Assembly (NCBI RefSeq): GCF_932274485.2
Contig: NC_065879.2
Coordinates: 45,370,936-45,434,935, forward strand
Source: Patella vulgata
Lineage: Eukaryota; Mollusca; Gastropoda; Patellidae
Reading direction: 5' to 3'
DNA: 64,000 bases
How positions within the stretch are numbered: the stretch's first letter is position 1; each line of letters begins with the position of its first letter. Of this stretch, positions 12,838 to 25,080 are shown piece after piece. Both the position numbers and the translations under genes were made by a program. The notes under the pieces were generated by a model, which was given only the letters and a program-made list of their open reading frames with translations, searched no databases and was not told the DNA's origin.

Positions 12838-14170
12838 AAGACATTTAGAGTCTGTACACAGTATCTGGTGTGTCCACCGCGAGTGTCAATAACAGCAGCG
12901 CAGCGTCTGTACATGAAGTGGACCAGACGATTGATGAACGCCATTGGCATCTGGAACCACACTCTCAGAAAAGCCTGGCGCAATCCATCGGCTGTGTTTG
13001 GTCCCAAAGATGTTCAATCGGGTTTAAGTCGGGGCTAATAGCTGGCCCGTGCATAACGTTGGCAACGTTCTGCTGTAGAAAATCCCGAGTTACTCTGGCG
13101 ATGTGAGCACGGGCGTTGTCATGCTGGAAAACGTTGTTTCGATGACGTGCGAAAATGGTATGACGTGGGGTCTGACTTGATCGATGTAGCGCACTGCTGT
13201 GATGCCGCTTCCTCTCCCTGGACCAAGAATATGGAACACCACAGGACCCACTCTCTGGTTCATGACGATTCCACCCCAAACCATTATGCTTGGACCTCCC
13301 CATGAGTCTTGTTCCATAACACATTATTGGTCAGAATAACGCTTGTCACGACGACGGCATAATTCTGGTCCTGCCATCTGCAGTTGATACGCAATACCGA
13401 CTCTCATCTGTGAACAGAACAGTTCTCCATTGCCCGTGTCGCCAGTTCTAGTGTGACGTTCACGTCGATGGCGAGGGGTGAGGATCAGTCCACGGTAAGG
13501 TCTACTGCAATGGATGTTCTCTCTAGTCAGACGTCAGCGCACTGTATCGGTACTGATTGGTCTTCCGTGTGTTCCCACTGTCTGGCGTGCTGTCCCAGAT
13601 GCCCGTGTGAAGGGATTCTGCACGTGCTGTCGCACAACATGGCGGACTTGTCGCCTTGTGGTAACTCTTGGTCTACCAGTTCAGGGGCGATCATCCGTGG
13701 TGTCGCTGCAGTTCTGGTGTCGTTGGGCAAACTGTGGCCGTTCACGTCGATGGCGAGGGGTGAGGATCAGTCCACGGTAAGGTCTACTGCAATGGATGTT
13801 CTCTCTAGTCAGACGTCGGCGCACTGTATCGGTACTGATTGGTCTTCTTTGTGTTCCCTCTGTCTGACGTGCTGTCTCAGATGACTGTGTGAAGGAATTC
13901 TGCTCTGCACGTGCTGTCCCACAACATGGCGGTCTTGTCGCCTTGTGGTAACCCTTGGTCTACCAGTTCGGGGGCGATCATCCGTGGTGTCGCTAGAGTT
14001 CTGACGTTGTTGGGCAAACGGTAGCCGTTAACGTCGATGGCGAGGGGTGAGGATCGGTCCTGGGTAAGGTCTACGGCAATGGATGTTGTCTCTAGTGAGA
14101 CGTTGGCGCATTGTATCGGTACTGATTGGTCTTCCGCCGTGTGTTCCCAATGTATCATTAAGTCTGTCAC
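12838..14170 (-). mobile_element. second Tc1-like transposon remnant with internal triplication
   Basis: On the minus strand, 13324-12965 encodes transposase sequence with FQHDNARAHIARVTRDFLQQ and SPDLNPIEHLWD. The spacing between the Asp of HDNA and the Glu of PIE is again 34 (DD34E). FTDES can be read near 13415-13400. The N-terminal region lies at 13450-14170 but is present three times in tandem, at starts 13461, 13743 and 14040. Sequence differs from the neighbouring element, so this is a different Tc1 subfamily. Stops and shifts are present and no terminal repeats were identified. Confidence 0.75.
13461..14165. repeat. ~290-bp tandem triplication inside the Tc1 remnant
   Basis: ACGTCGATGGCGAGGGGTGA recurs at about 13462, 13744 and 14041, giving spacings of about 282 and 297 bp. 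Each unit also repeats the stretches around CTGCAATGGATGTTCTC and CGGTACTGATTGGTCTTC. The third unit is incomplete. All three lie in the transposase N-terminal coding region and make overlapping open frames on both strands that should not be read as genes. Confidence 0.85.
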
Positions 14171-15440
14171 AAGTTATCAACACAAGTTTATAAAGTAACA
14201 AAAAACGAGGCTCTGCCGAGTTTTTTTTTACTTTTTCAACGAGTGTTGATATTTTTTGATATCAAAAAAGACGAGTAGGAGATTTTATTTATCACCCAAT
14301 CCCTTCTTACATGCACATATAGATAAATTTAATTCTTTGCTGTAGATTTCACTTTTACTGAACATTACGGCGTAGTGATACATCATTTTTTGACAGCAAT
14401 TCAACCATTGCAAGGTCCTTTATATTGACCCAGTGTTTCCACCAAGGTCAATTGAATAACAATAGTTCATTTTTGATTTAAAAAAAAGTTATTTTTAATA
14501 AGAAATGAACTGTTCTTTGAAAATAAAAAAAAGTATTTCCTTTTCAACTGACCAATCAAATTCATGTAAAGCGATATCTCCTAAGGATATATCGCAGTAG
14601 ATTATGAAATATATCACACAAGCGATATCTACTGTAGAATGTATTATTGGGTGATAAGGAGCCTTATTGCTCAGGTAAATTTGGAGATGTGGTCACAAAT
14701 ATACAATAAAAACATTTGGCAAGTTTTATGCAATGTGTCTATTCAGAGTAACATACCAACCTGACGTTTATTTTGCTGCTTAGTAAATGTGAACAAATGT
14801 GATAATTTCTCACAAACTGCTGCTAATCAGAAACTTGTGATATTGCTCTGCAATGCCAAATAGGATGTCTAAAATAAAATTGAATTCCCACTCGTATTTC
14901 ACCTTTAATTAGTCCAAATAGATTTATGTTGTAAAAAGACTTGATAGCAGATGGCTTTCTGATTACTAAACATGAGAAATTAAAACAGCCTTGGGATATA
15001 AAATTGATTAAATTTAGTAAGAACCTAATTCATGTCAATCCTCTTTGGAAAAGATATTTGATGTTTTGAGAGAAATAAATTTAAAGAATCTGTCTCACCG
15101 GAAAACGAGAAGAGTTAATTTTTGAATAATATCATATCAACAAAGCATACACTGGCCATTTTAGAGTAAAGTTATTTTCACGAGCTTCCTTTAAATTAAT
15201 TGAAAACCACTAAAAGTTCTATAATTTAAAAAGTTAGTATCTCATAGCAAATGCTAGGCCGATTTGCTTCAAATACCCCTGGAAAAGACCAGGAGACGAT
15301 ACCACGCGGTCAATTGTATTTGAATACCATTTTATTCTGTACAATTCCTAATCCATTAATCTGTATTATTGAACATTTAATGTTGAAAAGGCATCTAAAA
15401 ATATGAAAGTACATTAAATATGCAAAAACACACCATATGG
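14171..15440. other. AT-rich stretch, no feature recognised
   Basis: No gene or repeat with clear ends was seen. Confidence 0.45.
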
Positions 15441-15459
15441 AGTCTTTAGCTGGCAGAGG

Positions 15460-15830
15460 GGAAACCCGAAAACTTGGAAATCCACGAAATTAGGCAGACG
15501 ACCCTACTCCTTGACACTACAACCCCCCGTCCATCAAGGTAATAGTTATAATAAATGTAGTACTTTGGTCATTGGGATCATATTGTGTCTTTGACTAATT
15601 GTTGGTTGATGACGCTTTCTATTAGTAAGTGCAGGAGGACTACACATATAGAGTCAAATCCCACGTACTAATGAAAGTAAAATGACATGTTTATATATAT
15701 ATATAACGGTCAGTCTATAACGTACAGAAATAAGGGGGGTATAAACGATGGTGTTGAGCGGAATTGATCAGATCTCACGATATAGCGCGCACGTGCTAAC
15801 CATTCGGCCATCCATTCCGGTTTGAACATC
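15460..15830 (-). repeat. decayed SINE family B, possibly split
   Basis: GCGCGCACGTGCTAACCATT then CGGCCATCC at about 15784-15812 is the reverse complement of a tRNA-like A-box head like that at 20537. The stretch at about 15490-15525 (CAGACGACCCTACTCCTTG) resembles the distal part of the same family seen near 63140. About 200 bp of unrelated sequence lies between, so the copy may have been split by an insertion. Confidence 0.4.
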
Positions 15831-16129
15831 TAGCTTTGAGTTTGAACACCCAACGACTTTTCAGTACTTAAGACCCGCTTATACCAAAACTTAAACAGTC
15901 CGACAGGTCGTCCCAGACGCTCCTTTGTCATCCGTGTGCTGTTATCCGACAGATTATAACCGACGAGAAATTAGCCTGGCAGATACAAATAATCCTTTAC
16001 CTTAAAAACTATATTTACCATTGTGTTACCGTGCCCTTTGAATTATGTTAATCAAACAGCAAAATTGTAGATTATCCGTGATCTCTCATTAAAAGAAAGC
16101 GCAATGCCTACCTACCAACCCATATGACC

Positions 16130-16495
16130 AATCTGATTACAATGCAGATCTATATTTCGTTTCGTTATTTTATATTTTCGATGGCCTACACTATATGATG
16201 ATCTGACCAGATGTACTTGGAGGTCACGTCAGGGGTCATACATGCGGCTTTTGACACTGTGTCGACAGACATTGATTAATCAATCAGCGTTGACGTTTCT
16301 AGGGGTTTACCCACAGTTCCGTGCAGAATACGCCAAGAACTCGCCGTAACAGACCGTTTCATTGGCTAATTCCTCACATCAACTAGAACGGCTGTTCTTT
16401 TTAACAACTCTTCCAGATCCTAGTGTTGTGAAGTTAAGTAAAACGAAATATTGAACTATTAAAAAACGAAACGAAATAGGATTAAATCAGATTGG
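16130..16495 (+). mobile_element. Mutator-like MITE (AATCTG family), copy 1
   Basis: This 366-bp non-coding element has imperfect terminal inverted repeats of about 40-45 bp. The left begins AATCTGATTACAATGCAGAT and the right ends with AGGATTAAATCAGATTGG. It is flanked by an exact 9-bp duplication, CATATGACC, at 16121-16129 and 16496-16504. A 9-bp target duplication with long inverted ends is typical of Mutator-like (MULE) elements. No transposase is encoded. Related copies lie at 46399, 54978 and, as a fragment, at 40014. Confidence 0.85.
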
Positions 16496-16504
16496 CATAT
16501 GACC

Positions 16505-17037
16505 CAACATTTCTAGAACTCGTTGATTCAAACCGGATACAGAGCTTCTATCTTAACTATATTTACAATCTATTTACTACGCCCTATGAAATATTATGTA
16601 ATCCTACCAAAAAAAAGGTAGATTTGTTATGATCTCAGATTTACAGAAAACATAATACCTACCCACAACGTCATTCGAAGCACCCAACAGATTTGGATCC
16701 CGTAGATTCAAACTGGACATAGAGATGTCAAGCCTGTATAATATGATGATGTTCCTTTCTAAGAAGATACAGTTTTAGTTTGTTTTTAAACATAATACTC
16801 TTCCTATTTTATGCTTTTATCTTACAGACTCGTAGCTCATACAACAAACTTTTATAATAGTATGTGTTCGTAGACATATATTTTCTTTAATGAAGGAAAC
16901 TCGCCCCTTATTCCTCTAATGGTATTATGACAGATATTCGATATCTCAGTCGCTTTCAACTTGTAATTGTGTATATTGTAAATAACGTTGGCATTCTAAG
17001 AGCACAGCGTGATCGTTACAATAAGGGTTAAAAGATG
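16505..17037. other. stretch without genes, partly duplicated from upstream flank
   Basis: The region around 16550-16665 (AACTATATTTAC, CGCCCTATGAAATATTATGT) is a diverged copy of about 16005-16115 on the other side of the MITE. This indicates an older local duplication into which the MITE inserted. Nothing else was recognised. Confidence 0.4.
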
Positions 17038-17102
17038 AGAGAGAGAGAGAGAGAGAGAGATATATATATATATATATATAGATATATAGGGGGAGGGGGG
17101 AG
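17038..17102. repeat. compound microsatellite (GA)n(TA)n
   Basis: A GA run is followed directly by a TA run and then a G-rich stretch. It produces a low-complexity leucine/serine frame on the minus strand that is not a gene. Confidence 0.9.
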
Positions 17103-17329
17103 GGTAATTCTAAATCTTTTCGAGACTAACTTGGTATATTGTGATTTTAAAAAATAAAGGCTCAATTTCCCAAAGATTTCAAAGTGTACGCTTAATCTGA
17201 TGTATACACACAAATTACTTGGAAAATCTGGTCCAATTCAGACACAAAATTAATTTCTACGTCTGGTTACACAATTAATTTCTACATCTGGTTACGCACG
17301 AATATAATGCAAAAGTTATTAATAGATTT

Positions 17330-17695
17330 GCTCTCCCTTTTCCCTTTCACCCTTTTGCGCAGCGATTTTTGTTGACTTTTTGCTGTAAAATCAACGAAAA
17401 GGGTTTGAATCAACATTTTCTGCCAGGTTTTAACGAATATTCATGATTTTGAAGCGGAAGGATTACTATGCTGAAATGTAGGACGGACAGTTGAATGTTT
17501 ATTAGTATTCTACTTACAGTTTGTGTATCACAAGATTTCCATGGTGAACCTCAATACATGCTTTTGAGCAACTGGTTGCCACATGTTGGTTCATCTGTGA
17601 TAGAAAGCGTTCAACCCAACGGAAATTTTGGGAAAAGTTAGAGTCGGTCCAAGAGACGAGAATTAACATTTAGAGTCAATGTGGAAATTAATGGT
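17330..17695 (+). repeat. dispersed repeat family C, copy 1
   Basis: This segment is shared with 38335-38785 (same strand) and with 62635-62830 (opposite strand). Shared blocks include GTTGACTTTTTG, AATATTCATGATTTTGA, TACATGCTTTTG and AATTAACATT. At 38.7 kb the family ends in the terminus GAAGATCCAGTATTGTGC, which is also the inverted end of the MITE at 38804, so it may be an older Mutator-like element. This copy lacks that end. Confidence 0.6.
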
Positions 17696-18102
17696 TTGAT
17701 GTGGTCAAAAAACCAGATTCCAGTCTGTGTTAGTTTAATATCAACTCGGCTGTAAAAGTTTATTTTGTCGATGACGCTATAGCACAATTACCAGTAAAAT
17801 ACTCACAAGCTTTGGTACACAGAAAAAGTAAAATTCTTTTCGTATTCAGAAACGAAAACTGATGCTACGTACGACCGTTTTACAGTTATTGACGATTAGT
17901 ATGTGGTAATCTGAACATCACTTGCTGGTATTGCGCTGATAATAGACAGTGACGGACAACTGCCCAATAAAACAAAGCCAGAACAAATGATAAATCAATT
18001 AGTTTTCAGTTTGCCTTATTAAAGTTTCCGAGAAAGACTGTAATTGTAGGCACAGACAGCAACAAAAAATAAACGCTGGTAATATTTCTCTAGCTAATTA
18101 AT

Positions 18103-18331
18103 ATTTGCTCTTAAACTATCTTAATTTCTTTCACACATTTATTTACTTTTCGTTTTGTTTTAAAAGGTTCATATATAGCTTACCAGTTTGGTTGATATAC
18201 GTTTACTAATTCAAATGCTTTTTTTGATATTTGCTCGTAAACTATCTTAATTTCTTTCACACATTTATTTACTTTTCGTTTTGTTTTAAAAAGTTCATAT
18301 ATAGCTTACCTGTTTGGTTGCTATCCGTTAT
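18103..18331. repeat. 126-bp tandem duplication (two units)
   Basis: A segment of about 95 bp beginning ATTTGCTCTTAAACTATC at 18103 recurs at 18229 with few differences. Both contain TTTACTTTTCGTTTTGTTTT. Spacing is 126 bp. No coding content. Confidence 0.85.
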
Positions 18332-20530
18332 TAGCATCACAAGACTTGCTTCGTATTCTGGACTTCCTCGGAGACATCGTCAATTTAATGGAGATGGTCT
18401 TTCGTTTAATTCTAGTTAAATACTTAATTCACTCCGTGCAATTATTTACAAGGACATTCGGTCCTCTTTACCACTGCTCTTCAACCTACTTTTACAATGT
18501 CTTCCCAAGTCAGGGAAATTACTTTTAAGCGACATCCGCGGCTTTCAATATTAAACTTAATTAAATCGGGCGAACCTTCTTTAATTTACACTAGAACGTT
18601 GGTTGTCGTTAAAGATTAAAGATGCCAATCATTTGCGACAGGAATATTGGCTAAATTCCCTCAACTCGGTTCCTATCTGTCGCTGCGTCAAACTGTATAT
18701 TAATCTGAGCACGTTTTCCATTATAAAGTTTCTATCATGTCTAGTATTTTTTCCAAGACAAGGGTCGTGTATATTGACGATTTACAGCATGTAAAGATTT
18801 ATTAAGATCGTTTATGATTATCCAGAAAGACAAAAAAAAAGACCCATTCCATCCGATGTTTATTTCTCGACATTGACGCGTTAATCGAATGTCAAGGTTC
18901 ATTAAGCTGTGCGCTATTGATGCTCTTCGTGTTTGGTTTCCAAATAGATTACCACTTTACATTTTATCCGGACCACGGTGGTTGTGTGGCTGTGGCACTC
19001 AGGGGCGTAGCAGCGTTTTTCATTTGGGATGAGTGGGTGGGGGGGGGCGCTTATATAAACTTTGTCAAACCTTCTACTGAGTGTAACGAGTCAAAAAATT
19101 AATAAATAGATACAGCAGTACTTGTTTCAAGACTGTATCTGACGGGTGTTATAGATAAACAAAAATAATAGGAGCGTATTTAAAGAGAAAGTATTATGCA
19201 ACAAATGTTTTTTTACTAATTTACACTGCTTTATGGAGGAAGGTATGCTATATAGTACTGGCGAAGATACATAGTCTATTGTCAAGCTAAATACACATAT
19301 CCGATGTACAGATTTAACCCATTTGATGTACATTGTATCAACAAAACATTACAACCCCCCACATTCAAATACAATCCTTCTTACGAAGATTGGTATTGAA
19401 ATATCAGCATCATGCATCTTCAGTTCGGGATGTACTGCATGGCCTGACAAAGACACCTATTACTTTCGACTGTTAATGACAAGAGGGGGAATGACAGTAG
19501 GAAACCTGTATCAAATAATATATAATATTTGAAGACTTTACTGTTTGAGATGTTATCATAGGATGGACTTTTGTGGCAGGTTCTAGACCTCCCATCCCCA
19601 CTCCTCACGTTTGACTGCATTACATATTATACAATACAAGCAGGCAAATTATTAACTTACATTGATCCAAATGAATATCGTAGTGTATTTCTTCGACGTC
19701 GGCAGGCCAAAAAATTATCGCGAATCTTTAAATATACTTCGGACCATTCCCAAGATTCTTCTGTTAGCGTCCAAAATTTACCGAAATCATGCTGTGAATG
19801 CTATCAACAATGAATATCCAATATTGACTACTTCGGATGCAGGGCATCGTTTTATTCCTAGCAAATCGAAGGCCGGTCAAGCCCTCTGCTGGAATTCCTC
19901 TCTCGATTCCCATCTGTATTTATTCTAAACATTATATATGAAATACTCTCACGTAATTTAGTTTTGTCGAATGTTCCAATATAGATAAACCTCATTTTTC
20001 GATGTTGCTTTAAGTAGTTACCCAATAACTAAGGAATAATTTATACTCGACTCTACGAGTAGTTAAGTAAACCGAACAAGCTTGGAATAAATGATTCCCC
20101 CAAAAAAATGTAAATTTAAGTATTGGATAGACGGACCTACAGGAAGTATACGATCACATTAAAATTTAACATCAATGCCAAAAAGTAACGGGGCAGACTT
20201 TATATGGTTTCCACAGTAAAAGTGTCATTGATATATTTCCACATCGGGATTCGAAAACAGGGTAAAAATCGTAAATAACCGTATATTTGTCTTGTTTGAA
20301 GATAACAAAGTGTGTCGATGAGATGTTGAACCCTGTGCCTTGATTGGTGGTGTGTAGGGGAGAGGTAGAGGAGCGACAGATCCAAACATCTATTTCAGGG
20401 GACTAGCCAATCAAAGAGAGAAATTAAAATAAATTGATTAATGTAGCTGATTTATATTTAATTTAAATAAAATGTTTTTTCGGCTGTTTTACCCCTGCCT
20501 TCCCTTCTCACATTTCTCGGGGGAGGGGGT
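18332..20530. other. long stretch without recognised genes
   Basis: Open frames of 60-90 codons on both strands show no recognisable domain or compositional bias of coding sequence. A G run occurs at about 19039-19046. Confidence 0.4.
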
Positions 20531-20536
20531 GGTGGT

Positions 20537-20706
20537 GGTGGCCGAATGGTTAGGGCGTGCGCCTTGTATCATAAGGTCTGTCATTGAGTCAGCTGGCCTT
20601 GTTTCGATTCCCTGATTGTACAAGGAGTTGGGTCGCCTGTCCAACCTCCCACTGCTAACGACCCCTACTACCGAAATGACCTAGTTGTGTCGAGTGGCCG
20701 CTTAAC
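20537..20706 (+). repeat. tRNA-derived SINE, family B
   Basis: The head GTGGCCGAATGGTTAGGGCG (from about 20538) is an A-box as in tRNA-Ser/Leu, and GTTTCGATTCCC at 20601-20612 is a B-box. The unit continues to about 20706 and is followed by CT- and AC-rich simple sequence to about 20790. Minus-strand relatives lie at 62320-62435 and 63130-63215. The tRNA-like part is not a functional tRNA: no complete cloverleaf could be drawn by eye. Confidence 0.7.
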
Positions 20707-20721
20707 TCTCTCTCTTTCTCC

Positions 20722-20790
20722 CTCTCTCACACACGCACACACACACACCCACACACACGCACACACACCCACACACACACACACACATTT
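20722..20790. repeat. (AC)n microsatellite
   Basis: An AC-rich run with occasional interruptions directly follows the SINE. It creates long threonine/histidine and cysteine/valine frames on the two strands that are not genes. Confidence 0.9.
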
Positions 20791-21364
20791 CTCAGTAACA
20801 GGACCTATACTTGAGTCATGGGGGCATACTATGAGGTTCGCCCCGAGCATCGTCAAACCTCTGCACGTCACTAATTTAAATTTCGTTACAGTGAATGGTG
20901 AATAGTTTTAAATAATTAGGCAATTACAGAAAAGTTTTGAAGAAACAACTAACGATACTATTTTCTTTCAATTTTATTCGTTTGTCATTTTAGTTTTGAA
21001 ATTGATGGGAATCTATTAGAAGTGTTGACTGTCTGGTCTGACCTATCTCCGTTCAGTGCTTAATCAAACATGACGGAGTTGTATTTTGACGGATGGGATG
21101 AGAGTCAAGAGACTGATAAGCTATCTTCAGCTTAACCACATGATTTCCTCCCCACTTCAATTACACGACAATTATAATTTAATTTTTACCGAGAAGCTGG
21201 TTTTACAGAGATCCAGACGAGGATTATCTGCTCTCGACACTATCTTTTTTAACAACTGAATGAAATGGAAATTGTGACTTAACCAGCACACGATAGGTAA
21301 AGTTGTTTATAACAAACGAACCGTTATTCAGATTCATGTTGCCACCCTAGTGAAATAAAATGTT

Positions 21365-21548
21365 ATGAATTGGGGTTTAATGCCTATATACTTTCAGTCA
21401 ATGGACTAATAAAGATGGTCATACGTCATACATTGTGTTATGGGGGTAATTTTGCTCGGGCAGCGGCGTTTATCCCTACTCTGTATCGGATCCCAACTAA
21501 CTAGGGTCTTTTACGTCCCACGCCGCTGACAAGGGTACTACCACCACT
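21365..21548 (-). repeat. diverged SINE family A fragment
   Basis: GGGGTTTAATGCC, ACTAATAAAGATGG, TTGCTCGGGCAGCGGCG and CTTTTACGTCCCACGC follow the 3' half of the family A SINE in inverse orientation. The head is missing. Confidence 0.6.
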
Positions 21549-23030
21549 GTAGGGTCTATGTGATGCAGAATGAGTCACCTAATACTAAAGCATACCAAAA
21601 GATTCCAACTGAATGTATAGATATATGAAGCTTCTAAAGAACACGCCAAAAACTTTTAACAAACCACCAAATGTGGCATCGATTAAGATTTTCGAAATGT
21701 ATAGTTTATTATATATACACACGACTTAAAGCTTAGGTTCCTAGAAAAAGTCTGTGTTGGTGCTTTTATCTCTTACTTCCAGGCGCGAATTTACGACATG
21801 AACGTTATGTCAACTTGAATAAAACTGCTTTTCGGCGGGATAACGATCGGCGGACAACTATATAGGCAATGCGATCTATGTTCTACCGGGGAGTTCAGTG
21901 TTATATGTTCACATTCATTGTGAGGTGGGATTGTGCATGGCGCTCCAGATTCGGACCCCGCTATTCACAGCTTCTAGATTCGCTTCTGCTTGCTTTGATT
22001 TAGGTATCTGATCTAGGTGACGCTAGCTAATAAGAAACGTCGATTTGTTACAGCAGTATAGCAATGGTTAATGAGCTTATAATGTTTCTGACCAAAGCTT
22101 CTGTTAAAACTAATGGATTTGAAATAAAGTGAACTCGTATTTGTTGTGAATTATAAACGTACTACACTACCCTCCCGCCCATTGAAATGGCATTACAATT
22201 GACTATCTGTGTTATGTTGGTCTCATATAGACGGACACAATACTGTTACTTTGGTACATTTAGCTACCGTAGAATATTTTCTACTGTTCACTTCGCTCTG
22301 CCTTGTTTTTGAATTCGTTAACAAATCAAGAATCATCCATGTTGATCGAGTTACATTTCTTTTGTGCTTGACGTTGATTCCGGTATATTAACTTATATGG
22401 GAGGCGAAAAAATTGATTTTTATTATAGTCTCCTCAATCTCTACGTTCTACATAGCCTTCAATTTGAAATTCTTTGAAGTCGGAAGCGGAGACAATTTGG
22501 GGTTTGGAGAACAAGACCATAATTTTATAAGGATAACCGTTGAAATTATTTGATTATAAAATTAAACTCGGTCACGAAGTGTACAATGTACAAATGAAAA
22601 CATGAAATTCAGCCACATAAATATAACAAACAGAAGTCTAAACAAAAACAATGGCCCAGCATTAAAACCCAAAATGTCAAAATCAATTATGCTTCGGACA
22701 TTTGTGTGGCGGGACCTTTAATTTGTTTAAGAATTTAAGCAGAATGTTAATGCAATCAATGCTTGTAATATTCGTCTGCAGAGTTTGATAATAGAATATA
22801 TTATAATACATGTCTAGACCGATTTCTTCTGTAATCTCTAGACACTCTAAACACACTCAAGTATTAAATGACATTTGCAAATAAACTTCGGATCATTAAT
22901 TATAAGTAACCTTTCAATGAGAAATTGGCGCTGCCATCTAGTAGGAAAGGTTAAGCCTGATAATAAAATGCAAGTTGGAAATCGGAGTTCGGTTGCATTT
23001 TTAGAAAAGTGAATTATGCCAGTCATATCG
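21549..23030. other. stretch without recognised genes
   Basis: Nothing with domain content, splice structure or clear repeat borders was recognised. Confidence 0.4.
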
Positions 23031-23078
23031 AAATGGAATGAAATAAATGGGGTTTAGCGTCATACTTTTCTGCAACAA
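23030..23078 (-). repeat. SINE family A 3' tail fragment
   Basis: GAAATGGAATGAAATAAATG followed by GGGTTTAGCGTC is a degenerate copy of the inverted SINE tail (compare 981-1015). Confidence 0.5.
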
Positions 23079-24174
23079 CCGGAGGAACGTCTAGGTCGTC
23101 GCGACTATCGTCAAGTAGGCTACCTTACCGTATATGGCTTTATATATTTGAAAATAAGAAAAGAATAAATAAATAATTGAATAGGATTTATAGAGGTGTT
23201 TTATAGCTCTTTTAAAATCTTTTCCGAGTCGTATACTGAGTCGTTGTAATGAACCTATACCCCAAGGATCGTGAGAAATCGGTAAGAAATCACTCAACGA
23301 ACACAAACAGGTAGCCTATGCTGCAGATTTGACCGATCAAGCTGAAAACCTTTTCGTTAGCAACCTATTCAGAGTAAAGACCAGAATCGCCCAAACTCAT
23401 CTATATATATCTACCAATAAAATCAAACGTTACATGTATAAAATGAAAGTGTATAGAATATATTATATGGCACACTACTACTACAATATTAAGCTATTCT
23501 TTTAGCTTAGAATTGAGGTGTAATTTCGGATTATTCTTAGCATCTAACTACATTTATTCTAAAATGTAATAAAATAAAATTTCCAAATATTATTATTAAA
23601 ACTTGGCACAATCATATAGGGGTGCATATGAGATTAAAGCGATAATTTCATATTTTCTAAGAAAGTCAAAACATAACTATTTCTATGTCTTTTGCTCAAT
23701 AGATTATCTACTAGCTGGGGCTAGATGTAGAGTAACGAATCTGCCGAGGTTTGTCGAGTGCGTCTTTCTCGACAGCAAATAACGGCCTTAAAATTAATCT
23801 TAGATGTAAAACATACTGCCCACGTTTACCCTCGACTAGACACATTGAAAATTCTCGACATAATCTAATCAATGTTTATTTATCTATAAAATTCTGCCCT
23901 GATTTCTTATTTGACCTCTTACAATATTATCAAACTCCTTATAATCATCTTAACAATAACCCTACTACTCTCAAGCCAAATAATATTAATGTGTAGTTAA
24001 AAGCAGTATACGCTTCAAAGGACCCAAACTATGGAATTCGCTGCCGCCCTCTTTAAAAACTTTAAATAACTTGAATCTTTTCAGGAAAAAAAACTTCTCC
24101 TTTACCTTAAATCTACTAGATTTATATTATCCTAAAAAGCCCCCCCCCCCCCCCCCCGCGGCTATATTTCTTAA

Positions 24175-25080
24175 TACATGTATTATTAGTTGGCACAGTC
24201 ATTTTAAAGGGACGCGCTCTCAACTTGAACATATCCAGTTTTCCAACATTCTAAATGCCAAGCGAGACCGATATTTTTCGAAGTTCGAATTCTGATCATC
24301 GTACAAAATTCCGAGCCTCCAACGAAATATATTCCGTAAGATAAGTAAATATGCTTTCCAAATATTATAAACAAAAGTTGGCACAGTCATATTAAAGGCG
24401 CGTGCTCTCAACCCGAACATAGCCAATTTTTAATATTCTACATGTAAAGATATACCGGTATTTTTCAAAGTTCAAATTCGGATCATCGTACAAAATTCTG
24501 AGCATCCAACCATGGACCGTGTATAGATGGACAGGCAACGTCCACGAAGTCTTTAGAATTATGTGCAAGAGGCAGAGAATCCGACCAATGGGACTCGTTG
24601 CCTGTCCATCTATATACGGTCCATGATCCAACTAAATATACTCTAAAAGGTAATTAATTAGGCTTTCCAAATATTATTAGTAAGAGTTGGAACAATCATA
24701 CTAAAGGGGTGCGATCTCAACTTGAACACTGTGAATTTTTCAATGTTCTAAAGGGAAAGACAGTTAATATTCCAAGTCGAAATTCGGACCATCGTATAAA
24801 ATTCTGAGCATCTATCTATATATATTCTGAAAGATAATTAATCAAGCTTTCTAAATATTATTAGCAAAAGTTGGCACAATCATATTAAAGAAGTGCGCTC
24901 TCATCCTAAACATAGCCAATATTTAAGATTTATTTTAAAGAGAAAGACCGTTAATATCCGGAGTCAAAATTCGGACCATCGAATAAAATTCTGATGATCC
25001 AACTAAATATATTCTGAAAGGTTATTAAATAAGCTTTCCAAATATTATTAGTAAAAGTTGGCACAATTATATTTATATGA
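24175..25080. repeat. ~185-bp tandem array, about 5 units
   Basis: Units contain CCAAATATTATTAGTAA, GTTGGCACAATCATATTAAA, GCGCTCTCAAC, TCATCGTACAAAATTCTGAG and CATCCAACTAAATATATTCT. The unit start lies at about 24358, 24668, 24849 and 25037. The wide 24358-24668 spacing is caused by a 115-bp MITE inserted in one unit. Two further units lie apart at 30625-30860. The array is preceded by a C run at 24140-24157. Confidence 0.85.
24511..24625. mobile_element. 115-bp MITE with ~30-bp inverted ends
   Basis: The left end is CATGGACCGTGTATAGATGG followed by ACAGGCAACG. The right end is its reverse complement with one mismatch in about 30 bases. It interrupts one unit of the tandem array. ATCCAAC, part of the array unit, is present on both sides (24504-24510 and 24626-24632), so a 7-bp target duplication, or 8-bp with one change, is visible. 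An 8-bp duplication would point to hAT, but the superfamily is not certain. Confidence 0.85.

Noticed and set aside
13453-13884. 143-codon plus-strand frame with an internal repeat
   Set aside because: Antisense to the Tc1 remnant; its repetition comes from the ~290-bp triplication.
17028-17213. Leucine/serine-rich minus-strand frame
   Set aside because: It is caused by the (GA)n(TA)n microsatellite.
20537-20612. tRNA-Leu/Ser gene
   Set aside because: Head of SINE family B; no complete cloverleaf could be drawn and related copies are dispersed.
20668-20905. Cysteine/valine- and threonine/histidine-rich frames on both strands
   Set aside because: Both are readings of an AC microsatellite behind a SINE.
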